Shown piece by piece: positions 1 to 5,722 of a DNA stretch of 7,677 nucleotides. Below the pieces are notes generated by a model that was given only the letters and a program-made list of their open reading frames with translations, had not been told where the DNA came from and ran no database searches. This DNA comes from CAZDUS01 sp964609375 (GTDB lineage: Bacteria > Verrucomicrobiota > Kiritimatiellia > CAIKKV01 > CAITUY01): assembly GCA_964609375.1 (NCBI GenBank), contig CAZSSA010000101.1, positions 1 to 7,677 of the forward strand, written 5' to 3'. A program made the translations under genes and the position numbers. Positions within the stretch are counted from its first letter, which is position 1. The number at the start of each line of letters is the position of its first letter.

Positions 1-40
1 CACCGTGGTCCTGAATATCACCCGCCGGTAACCCCATCAT
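1..40 (-). CDS. possible start of a truncated gene at the window edge
   Basis: Reading leftwards from position 40, two adjacent ATG codons open a frame that stays open to the window edge and reads MMGLPAGDIQDHG. An AGGA that is part of the neighbouring heptad repeat sits directly against the first ATG and three bases before the second, which is too close for a good ribosome site. Thirteen codons are too few to recognise a family. It could equally be chance. It is listed only because it lies where the next gene of this co-directional run would be expected. Confidence 0.15.
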   Translation of the reverse strand, partial: MMGLPAGDIQDHG

Positions 41-69
41 TCCTGAACCCCGAACCCCATCCCCCCTCT
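41..69 (-). repeat. G-rich heptad repeat, copy 1 (downstream of lipoprotein gene)
   Basis: On the minus strand this reads as a G6 run, AT, G4, TTC, G4, TTCAGGA, that is two heptads of the TTCRGGG type preceded by G-tracts. The plus-strand block TCCTGAACCCCGAACCC at 41-57 recurs exactly at 585-601, and both copies are followed by a CCCCCCTCT tract. The two copies bracket the lipoprotein gene. The role is unknown. A dispersed intergenic repeat or a nucleic-acid structure element are both possible. Confidence 0.7.
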
Positions 70-71
70 TC

Positions 72-97
72 TTTATCTACGCTCATCGGCGGATAAA
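72..97 (-). repeat. bulged inverted repeat downstream of the lipoprotein gene
   Basis: TTTATC (72-77) pairs with GATAAA (92-97), and inside it CGC (80-82) pairs with GCG (89-91), leaving a 2-nt bulge (78-79) and a 6-nt loop (83-88). It lies 18 bases past the lipoprotein stop. No T-run follows on either strand and the outer stem is mostly A-T, so it is not a textbook intrinsic terminator. It may be an mRNA 3'-end stabiliser, a weak terminator or a protein site for the next gene. Confidence 0.4.
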
Positions 98-115
98 TCT
101 CCCCAAAGCACCCCT

Positions 116-559
116 CTATTTGATCTTCTCAATCGACTTTACCCGGCCCGCCTCAAATTCAAGACGCAACACCGGATACTCGCGTGTACGATCAACGCTG
201 ACCCAGTGGGTATCATAAGCCTGCCGCAATCGCCCATACCGGTCTCGATACATATATGAGCTGCTAACGGGCTGCATCGTTGTATCGCGCGCCATTCCCA
301 TGTATAACCACAACTCCGTTTCGCCCGCCGTCGTGCTGCGCTCAACCACACGATGCGGCGAACCCAAGGCCATCTGCGCCATCTCCGGGGTAAAACCGAT
401 CGCCACTTCCCCTTTCCGGATACTCGCCTGAATCTCCGGCGGGAACGATCCGAACAATTCCGGATTCTTGGCAATACGCTTCGCCGGCGTACTGATACAC
501 CCCGCCACCATCACCGCCACACCCACCAAGCACATCCAATTCAATATGCGCTTTCCCAT
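116..559 (-). CDS. small lipoprotein, possibly BamE/SmpA-like fold
   Basis: A 147-residue predicted lipoprotein of unknown function. The N-terminus has Lys/Arg at 3-4, a hydrophobic core and the lipobox VAGC with Cys21 as the lipidation site, so it should be anchored in a membrane facing the periplasm. Residues about 47-88 (IRKGEVAIGFTPEMAQMALG, then a charged strand and ELWLYMG) follow the layout 'short helix, turn, helix with LGxP, strands ending in W-Y' seen in the SmpA/OmlA (BamE) family. That link is inference from pattern only. A Tyr/Arg-rich segment (102-115) is hydrophilic. The start at 559 is preferred over an in-frame upstream start (643) because AAGGAG lies 5 bases before it, it gives a proper signal peptide, and the upstream extension runs into xthA and the repeats. 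It lies 62 bases after xthA and is probably co-transcribed. Confidence 0.85.
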   Translation of the reverse strand: MGKRILNWMCLVGVAVMVAGCISTPAKRIAKNPELFGSFPPEIQASIRKGEVAIGFTPEMAQMALGSPHRVVERSTTAGETELWLYMGMARDTTMQPVSSSYMYRDRYGRLRQAYDTHWVSVDRTREYPVLRLEFEAGRVKSIEKIK

Positions 560-564
560 TCTGA

Positions 565-570
565 CTCCTT
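565..570 (-). promoter_or_regulatory. ribosome binding site deciding the lipoprotein start
   Basis: AAGGAG on the minus strand lies 5 bases upstream of the ATG at 559. No comparable site precedes the longer in-frame start, so this site supports the 147-residue lipoprotein form. Confidence 0.75.
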
Positions 571-584
571 CTGAATGCCTCCCA

Positions 585-618
585 TCCTGAACCCCGAACC
601 CTGAACCCTCCCCCCTCT
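585..618 (-). repeat. G-rich heptad repeat, copy 2, with G-quadruplex pattern in the lipoprotein leader
   Basis: On the minus strand (coding strand) 615-592 reads G6-A-G3-TTCA-G3-TTC-G4, which fits the classic four-tract quadruplex pattern with loops of 1, 4 and 3. It contains three heptads (585-591, 592-598, 599-605) of the type TTCAGGG/TTCGGGG/TTCAGGA. It sits between the xthA stop and the lipoprotein ribosome site, so it would be in the mRNA. The block at 585-601 is identical to 41-57 on the far side of the gene. Confidence 0.7.
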
Positions 619-621
619 CCC

Positions 622-1395
622 TCACACCCCAAACTCCCCCCATAGCACCGTATGATCAGACGGGGTCGGCTTCATCCGGGGCCCCAGGTCAATCCCCGCC
701 CCCACCGCCTTCCCCGCCAACCCCCGCGTCGCCATGATGTGATCAATCCGCCATCCCTGGTTCTTCCCCACCGCATCCCTCTGCCGGTAATCAAAAAATG
801 TGTATTGCCCCGGTTCCGGATGATATTGGCGAAACACATCCACAAACCCCCATTCCACGGTCCTCGCAAACGCCGCCCTCGCATCCACATGGTAACATAC
901 GTGATTCATCTGCCGTTCCGCGTTGTGAATGTCCATCGCCTCCGGCGCCACATTCAAATCCCCCGCCCACACCACATTCCCCTTCGGCGAATAATGCCTT
1001 TCGAAAAACCGACGCAGACGGTCGAACCACTTTAACTTGTATTGGTACATGGCGTGCTCTATCTCGCGCCCCTGGGGAACATAGGTGTTGACCACATAAA
1101 CCCGCCCCACCTTGGCCGCCACCAGCCGCGCCTCATCCGCCGGCCCACCATCATCCAATCCGTATCGAATTTCCAGCGGCTCCTCCAACGACAACAGCGC
1201 CACCCCGTTATACGCCTTCTCCCCGCGAAAGGTCACATGATAACCCGCCTCCTTCAGGGGCCCCACGGGAAACAAGTCGTCCACCACCTTTGTCTCTTGC
1301 AGACAAAGCACATCCGGCCGCCGCTCCTTCAACCACTCCAGCACAATCTCCAGCCGCGACCGGATGGAATTAACATTAAACGTGGCAATGATCAT
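622..1395 (-). CDS. xthA: exodeoxyribonuclease III / AP endonuclease
   Basis: A 257-residue member of the exonuclease III (endonuclease/exonuclease/phosphatase) family, which cuts DNA 5' to abasic sites and removes 3' blocking groups in base excision repair. The family's landmarks are all visible: FNVNS with Asn7, LQETK with metal-binding Glu34, NTYVPQG with Tyr105, GDLN with Asp146 and Asn148, RIDH with Asp218, and the C-terminal SDH with Asp247 and catalytic His248. YTFFDYR (198-204) replaces the aromatic YTWWDYR form usual in the family. Length is normal (E. coli XthA is 268), so it looks complete and active. The start is the only sensible one, since the conserved first strand begins at residue 2. 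An AAGGG overlapping the dapF TAA lies 4 bases upstream. It follows dapF by 7 bases and is clearly in the same transcript. Confidence 0.95.
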   Translation of the reverse strand: MIIATFNVNSIRSRLEIVLEWLKERRPDVLCLQETKVVDDLFPVGPLKEAGYHVTFRGEKAYNGVALLSLEEPLEIRYGLDDGGPADEARLVAAKVGRVYVVNTYVPQGREIEHAMYQYKLKWFDRLRRFFERHYSPKGNVVWAGDLNVAPEAMDIHNAERQMNHVCYHVDARAAFARTVEWGFVDVFRQYHPEPGQYTFFDYRQRDAVGKNQGWRIDHIMATRGLAGKAVGAGIDLGPRMKPTPSDHTVLWGEFGV

Positions 1396-1402
1396 GCGGC
1401 CC

Positions 1403-2209
1403 TTAATACTTCAACTCGCCCGTGAAGACATACGCCGCCGGACCGAGCATCGTCACGTCGACCGCCGTCTCGCCCGACAACGTATAGTTCACCTCAATCA
1501 CATCACCACTCGCACAGGTGATCTTGACCGGCGCCTTGACCCGCCCCATCCGCCCCGCTACCAACCCCGCCGCCACCATCCCCGTCCCGCACGCCAGTGT
1601 CTCCGCCTCCACCCCACGTTCATACGTCCGGATCTTCAGCGAATCCGGACCCGTCACCTTGATGAAGTTGGCATTCGTCCCCTTCGGCGAAAAATCCTGA
1701 TGATACCGGATCGCCGCGCCCACCGTCGCCACATCCACCTTGTCCAGATCATCCACCTCCATCACCACATGCGGGACCCCGCTGTTGACAAACCCATAAG
1801 ATCGCGCACCGCCGGAAAGCGCCAGCGTCGCGTTCAACTTCCAATCCTTCGGCGCCGTCATTTCGAGCCGCACGCGGTCACCCACCATCTCCGCCGCAAT
1901 CATTCCCGCGCCAGTCTCAAACCGCATCCGCGCCGGAGCCACACCGATATCATGCGCCAGCCGGGCCACACAACGCGCCCCATTCCCGCACATATCCGCC
2001 TCACTGCCGTCCGGATTAAAAAACCGCATCCGAAAATCGGCCTGTGTCGACGGCTGGATCAGGACAATCCCTTCGCACCCCACCCCCGTCCGCCGTGCGC
2101 CCACTGCCGCCATCCAAGCCTTGTCCGCTGCCGGAAATGTCAACTGGCGGTCATCCACCAGAATAAAATCATTTGCTGCCCCATGCATTTTCCAAAACGC
2201 GATCTTCAT
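1403..2209 (-). CDS. dapF: diaminopimelate epimerase
   Basis: DapF converts LL- to meso-diaminopimelate in the cytoplasm, the precursor of both lysine and the peptidoglycan cross-linking residue, by a cofactor-free two-cysteine mechanism. The 268-residue protein is full length. It has the N-terminal KMHGAANDF motif, the first catalytic cysteine in NPDGSEADMCGNGARC (Cys74), and the second in ERGVEAETLACGTG (Cys207). GVGCEG (42-47) is a known variant of the usual GIGADG. KMHGAAND carries Ala where the family usually has Gly in GxGND, a mild change. The start at 2209 is supported by a tandem AAGGAG site and by the conserved first strand, and places the first 41 bases inside the end of the protease gene. 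It is followed 7 bases later by xthA. Confidence 0.97.
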   Translation of the reverse strand: MKIAFWKMHGAANDFILVDDRQLTFPAADKAWMAAVGARRTGVGCEGIVLIQPSTQADFRMRFFNPDGSEADMCGNGARCVARLAHDIGVAPARMRFETGAGMIAAEMVGDRVRLEMTAPKDWKLNATLALSGGARSYGFVNSGVPHVVMEVDDLDKVDVATVGAAIRYHQDFSPKGTNANFIKVTGPDSLKIRTYERGVEAETLACGTGMVAAGLVAGRMGRVKAPVKITCASGDVIEVNYTLSGETAVDVTMLGPAAYVFTGELKY

Positions 2210-4442
2210 TCGTGGACTCCTTCTCCTTCTTGCTCAATTCGATAAGATCTTCGAGGATGCGTTCCCCTTCCATCAAGACCAAATCCTTCGATTGTTCCTT
2301 CTGCCCGACCTCACCGTCCGTCTCGCCACCACCCAATGCCTCATCCTCGATTTTGGCAATGGCCTTCTCCTCGCGCACCAACGCCAGACGATCTTCCAGA
2401 TTCAGCGAAATCTCTTTCTTGTCCTGGAATTTCCTCAGCCGCTCAATCATCTCTCCCTGCGCAATAAACCGGGGATCTCCCTTGCGGCGAACCAGCGATT
2501 TCTCCCGCAAGGCCGGTATGTACTGACTCAAGTCCGCCACCGGCCGGTACCGGGCCATGTTGACCACACTCCAACCCATCGCATGCGGCAGAAACTCTTC
2601 GCCCACCTCCATCACATCCAGCGGCGATCTCACCACGATATCCGGAACCACGCCCTTGAGTTGCGTGGAGCCACCCGCCACCCGGTAGAAACTGTGCGTC
2701 GTGATCTTTAACGATCCCAGCTTCGGGTTACGGTCATCCAGATTCTGCCACGACTGCACCGTCCCCTTTCCGTGCGTCTTGGAGTCGCCCACCACAATGG
2801 CCCGCCCGTAATCCTGCAGCGCCGCCGCCAGAATCTCCGACGCCGAGGCGCTATGCCGGTTGACCAGCACCACCATTGGCCCCGTGAATTGCACATCCGG
2901 GTCCGGATCGCTCAACACCTGAATCCCGCGCGACTCCCGCACCTGCACCACTGGCCCCGCCGTCAAAAACAACCCCGTCATTTCAACCGCTTCCGCCAGC
3001 GCACCGCCACCATTCCCTCGCAAATCCAAAATCAACCCCTGAACCTTTTGCGTGTTCATGTCGTTCAGCAACATGGCAATATCGCGCGACGAACTCTTGT
3101 ACTCTTCCCGCCCGTTGGCTCGCCGCTTCATGTCCGCATAGAAGGCCGGCAACCGGATCACCCCGATCTTGTTCGTCTGCCCTGCCGTCACATCCTGCAC
3201 CTCGCCCTTGGCCGCCTGCCCCTCCAGCTTGACCTCGTCACGAACCAGGTCTATCTTGACCGTTCGTGTTCCGGAAATATCCCCCGCCGGAATCACGGTC
3301 AGCACCACCTTGGTGCCCTTCTCGCCGCGAATAATTCGCACCGCCTTGTATAGCGGCCAATGCAGGATATCCACCGGTTCCTTGTCGTCCTGCGCCACCG
3401 CAATAATCCGGTCGCCGGGCTTAAGCCTTCCATCCCGCGCCGCCGGCCCGCCGGGGATGATCTGCTCAATCTCCGCCGCCCCGTCCTCGCTGGAAAGCAA
3501 CGCCCCGATCCCCACCAGCGAAAGCTTCATCCCGATGTCAAAATCCTCACTCGTGCTGGGCGTCATGTATTCCGAATGCGGATCATACACCTGCGCAAAT
3601 GCCGTGAAGTATCGCTGCAGGACAAAGTCAGCGTCGCTATCGTCCAGCATGATCATATACTGCTTGTATCGCTTACGCACAAATTCGTCCGGCGCCAATA
3701 ACGCATCAGCCGCCGATGCTCGCGCAGGTGCCGCATCCACGGCATTCGTCGCGGCGACAGCAGCCGCATCAACGGCGGCCATCACAAGATGGGTTGCCGT
3801 CAGGTTGGTCACCGCAACATTGGTCACAACAACGCCAACAGCCCCCTCGGTCTTCGCCACCTTGTTTGTACTGTCCTCATCCGTCATCCGCCTCGCAACC
3901 ACCCGGGCCAGATACTCATTCTTGATCTTCTTGCGCCACAGCTCGTTCCATTCTTCCGTCGTAGCCGCCCAGGGCGCCTCCTTGCGCTTCCACACATAGG
4001 ACTCCTTGACCGTCAGGTCAAAACCCTCACTCAGCAGCTTGTCCGTATATGCCACCCGGTCCCGCACCCGCTCCCGGAATCGCTCGAAGACCCGGAAGGC
4101 AAACGAGACATCTCCCTTTTCAAGCCGCTCCGCCAACAATGGCGTTTCCTTTCGGAACTCCTCCACATCGGCAGCCAGGAAAAGGGTCCGGTCATAATCC
4201 AGCGTGTTGATAAAACTCTTGAATGCCTCAACCGCCGTCGTCTCCGTCAACTCCTCCCGCGACAAATGCAGACGCGGAATGGCCCGCGCCAGTTGCCGCG
4301 CCACCACCGAAGCCTGCGGGTCGGGCTCCAATACACCCTTGACCGAAGCCTGCGCCGTACCGACTTGCCACAAGGCCACACTGCCCGCCGCCACCAGCGC
4401 CATCGCGCCGATCAACCCCACCCTGAATTTCCAACTTTTCAT
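2169..4442 (-). CDS. prc: Prc-type carboxy-terminal processing protease (S41A) with N-terminal TSP domain
   Basis: A 757-residue periplasmic serine protease of the tail-specific protease family, which trims or degrades proteins from exposed C-termini; E. coli Prc acts on lipoproteins, murein hydrolases and tagged proteins. In order: a signal peptide with likely cleavage after AQA (residue 32); a tail-specific protease N-terminal domain (about 45-190, with LDYDRTLFL at 81-89); an Ala/Val/Thr-rich insert (about 194-250); a PDZ domain (about 306-400, with GIGALL and GGPA); the S41 catalytic core; and a charged C-terminal region (about 605-750) like that of Prc. Ser533 in HSASASE is the nucleophile, Lys559 in THGKGTVQ the general base, and Asp544 matches the third Prc residue. 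ILDLRGNGGG is at 471-480. It is longer than E. coli Prc (682) mainly because of the insert. Its ATG overlaps the atpH stop as ATGA. The nearest Shine-Dalgarno-like GGGAGG is 13 bases away, so coupled translation is likely. Confidence 0.95.
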   Translation of the reverse strand: MKSWKFRVGLIGAMALVAAGSVALWQVGTAQASVKGVLEPDPQASVVARQLARAIPRLHLSREELTETTAVEAFKSFINTLDYDRTLFLAADVEEFRKETPLLAERLEKGDVSFAFRVFERFRERVRDRVAYTDKLLSEGFDLTVKESYVWKRKEAPWAATTEEWNELWRKKIKNEYLARVVARRMTDEDSTNKVAKTEGAVGVVVTNVAVTNLTATHLVMAAVDAAAVAATNAVDAAPARASAADALLAPDEFVRKRYKQYMIMLDDSDADFVLQRYFTAFAQVYDPHSEYMTPSTSEDFDIGMKLSLVGIGALLSSEDGAAEIEQIIPGGPAARDGRLKPGDRIIAVAQDDKEPVDILHWPLYKAVRIIRGEKGTKVVLTVIPAGDISGTRTVKIDLVRDEVKLEGQAAKGEVQDVTAGQTNKIGVIRLPAFYADMKRRANGREEYKSSSRDIAMLLNDMNTQKVQGLILDLRGNGGGALAEAVEMTGLFLTAGPVVQVRESRGIQVLSDPDPDVQFTGPMVVLVNRHSASASEILAAALQDYGRAIVVGDSKTHGKGTVQSWQNLDDRNPKLGSLKITTHSFYRVAGGSTQLKGVVPDIVVRSPLDVMEVGEEFLPHAMGWSVVNMARYRPVADLSQYIPALREKSLVRRKGDPRFIAQGEMIERLRKFQDKKEISLNLEDRLALVREEKAIAKIEDEALGGGETDGEVGQKEQSKDLVLMEGERILEDLIELSKKEKESTNEDRVLENAWGSK
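2217..2228 (-). promoter_or_regulatory. tandem ribosome binding site for dapF inside prc
   Basis: Two consecutive AAGGAG hexamers on the minus strand end 7 bases before the dapF ATG at 2209. They are at the same time the Lys-Glu-Lys-Glu codons 739-742 of prc. This fixes the dapF start and gives it its own ribosome site despite the overlap. Confidence 0.8.
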
Positions 4443-4984
4443 GCCGTTAACAAAGCCTCCCTGATCTGCTCCAACCGGTGGGACACCGTCCCGTCGATAA
4501 TGACATCACCCACCCGCGTCATAACGCCGCCAATCACCCGCGAATCCACCCGCGCGTGTAATTTAACCGCCCGCTTGAACGTCACCGTCAACACTTGCTC
4601 CAATTCCATCAACTGGGCGTCCGTCAACGGGATCGCCGTCGTCACTTCCGCCGCTGTATGCGTCAACCGCTGACCCGCCAACTCGTAATACGCCTCGGCG
4701 ATACTTCGCAATCGACGCCACTGACCCTGTTCCAGCACAATCAGCAAAAAATGCATCATCACCGGATGAAGGCGTTCACCCAGCAACTGCCGCACGGCTT
4801 CCCCCTTGCCATTCGGCTCCACCCCGGGATCCGCCAGAAAATCGTTGATCCTGCTCTCCTTGTCCAGCAGATCGGCAACCTCCCCAAGCTCCCGCCCCAG
4901 ACGCAATCCGTCCCCCGCCGCCGTCCCCAAATCAAACAGCGACACCGCATACGCCATCGCCACTTCAGGGTGCCGGGTTTCCAT
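4439..4984 (-). CDS. atpH: ATP synthase subunit delta (F1 stalk/OSCP)
   Basis: A 181-residue delta subunit, the cytoplasmic link that ties the top of the alpha3beta3 head to the b-subunit stalk of F1F0 ATP synthase. The N-terminus (VAMAYAVSLFDLG, residues 8-20) matches the opening helix of the family, and the C-terminal signature VDSRVIGGVMTRVGD followed by IIDGTVSHRL (146-171) is clear. Length is normal (E. coli 177). The ATG at 4984 lies inside the last 20 bases of atpF and has a strong AAGGAGG 3 bases upstream. An internal Met10 is rejected because it would cut off the first helix. The stop overlaps the prc start as ATGA. In most bacteria atpA comes next; here it does not. Confidence 0.95.
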   Translation of the reverse strand: METRHPEVAMAYAVSLFDLGTAAGDGLRLGRELGEVADLLDKESRINDFLADPGVEPNGKGEAVRQLLGERLHPVMMHFLLIVLEQGQWRRLRSIAEAYYELAGQRLTHTAAEVTTAIPLTDAQLMELEQVLTVTFKRAVKLHARVDSRVIGGVMTRVGDVIIDGTVSHRLEQIREALLTA

Positions 4985-5471
4985 GCTCCTCCTTCAGCCG
5001 CCGGATGTAATCATCCACCAATTGACCCTGCCGGGCTTCATTCAAGTTTTCCTTGATGAACTCACGGGCCACCTGAACGGAAATATGCGCCACCGTCCCC
5101 CGCAACGAATCCACACTCCGCCGCGCTTCCCGCTCAATCTCTTCCCGCGCCCGCTTGATCATCGCCTCCGATTCCGCACGGGCCACCTTGCGCCCCTCGT
5201 CCTGCGCATCGGCCGCCACCTTGCGGCTCTCCTCAATAATCTTCCGGGCCGCCTCCCGCGCCTCATCCAGATGTTCCGCACCCCGGCGCCGGATCGCCTC
5301 CGCTTCCTCGCGCGCCTTCCGCGCCTCATCGAGGGAGTCCTGTATCTTCTTCTCACGCTCCGCCAGCAACTGCTGCAACGGCTTGAACGCAAACTTCGCC
5401 AGAACAGCCACCAAGCCAGCGAAGGTGATCAGCGTCCACACCAGCAATCGTTGGTCCACGCCCAGAGTCAT
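4965..5471 (-). CDS. atpF: ATP synthase F0 subunit b
   Basis: A 168-residue b subunit, forming the peripheral stalk that holds the F1 head still against the rotor. It has one membrane helix (about 9-28, LLVWTLITFAGLVAVLAKFA) followed by FKPLQQLLAEREKKI and a long highly charged helix (about 35-160) rich in Ala, Arg and Glu, as expected for the dimeric coiled coil. The length fits the family (E. coli 156). The start at 5471 is preferred to an in-frame upstream codon at 5507, since AAGGGAG lies 9 bases before it and the longer form would run into atpE. It starts one base after the atpE stop and its 3' end overlaps atpH by 20 bases. Only one b gene is present here, which suggests a b2 homodimer. 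Confidence 0.93.
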   Translation of the reverse strand: MTLGVDQRLLVWTLITFAGLVAVLAKFAFKPLQQLLAEREKKIQDSLDEARKAREEAEAIRRRGAEHLDEAREAARKIIEESRKVAADAQDEGRKVARAESEAMIKRAREEIEREARRSVDSLRGTVAHISVQVAREFIKENLNEARQGQLVDDYIRRLKEEHGNPAP

Positions 5472-5472
5472 G

Positions 5473-5709
5473 TCATTCCGCTCCCTTGCTGACCAGCATG
5501 ATCGCAATCACCAGCGCATACAGGCACAACGCCTCCACAAACGCGATCCCGAGGATCATCAACCGCTGCAACGTCCCCCTCATCTCCGGTTGCCGCGCCA
5601 CCGCCTCCACACTCTTGCCCACCAGGATGCCGATCCCGATGCCCGTGCCAAGCGCCGCCAACCCGATTGCCAATCCAGCTCCAAGCCATGCCAATCCTTG
5701 TGGTGTCAT
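5473..5709 (-). CDS. atpE: ATP synthase F0 subunit c (proteolipid)
   Basis: A 78-residue proteolipid that forms the membrane c-ring rotor. Two membrane helices flank the polar loop ARQPE (38-42). Helix 1 carries the glycine pattern GTGIGIGI (21-28), and helix 2 has the ion-carrying carboxylate Glu59 in AFVEALCLYALV. Residues that bind sodium in Na+-type c subunits are replaced: Ile26 stands where Gln would be, and Ala60-Leu61 follow the Glu in place of Ser-Thr. The rotor is therefore predicted to carry protons. The start at 5709 has AAGGGA 5 bases upstream; an upstream in-frame extension with Arg/Cys-rich sequence lies inside atpB and is not real. It is 13 bases after atpB and 1 base before atpF. 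Confidence 0.96.
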   Translation of the reverse strand: MTPQGLAWLGAGLAIGLAALGTGIGIGILVGKSVEAVARQPEMRGTLQRLMILGIAFVEALCLYALVIAIMLVSKGAE

Positions 5710-5722
5710 CGTGATCCCTTTC

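Noticed and set aside
560..643. N-terminal extension of the lipoprotein gene
   Set aside because: It would add 28 residues before a clear lipoprotein signal peptide, cross the G-rich repeat and run into xthA. The AAGGAG site favours the start at 559.
1364..2245. Long plus-strand open frame of 293 codons
   Set aside because: It lies opposite dapF, is crowded with Arg, His and Pro as expected of antisense to a G+C-rich gene, and shows no recognisable motif. dapF is unmistakable on the other strand.
3169..4673. Long plus-strand open frames (3169-3999 and 3789-4673) opposite prc and atpH
   Set aside because: These are antisense shadows. The minus-strand frames carry complete catalytic motifs, while these have Ser/Thr/Ala- or Arg/His/Pro-biased composition without domains.
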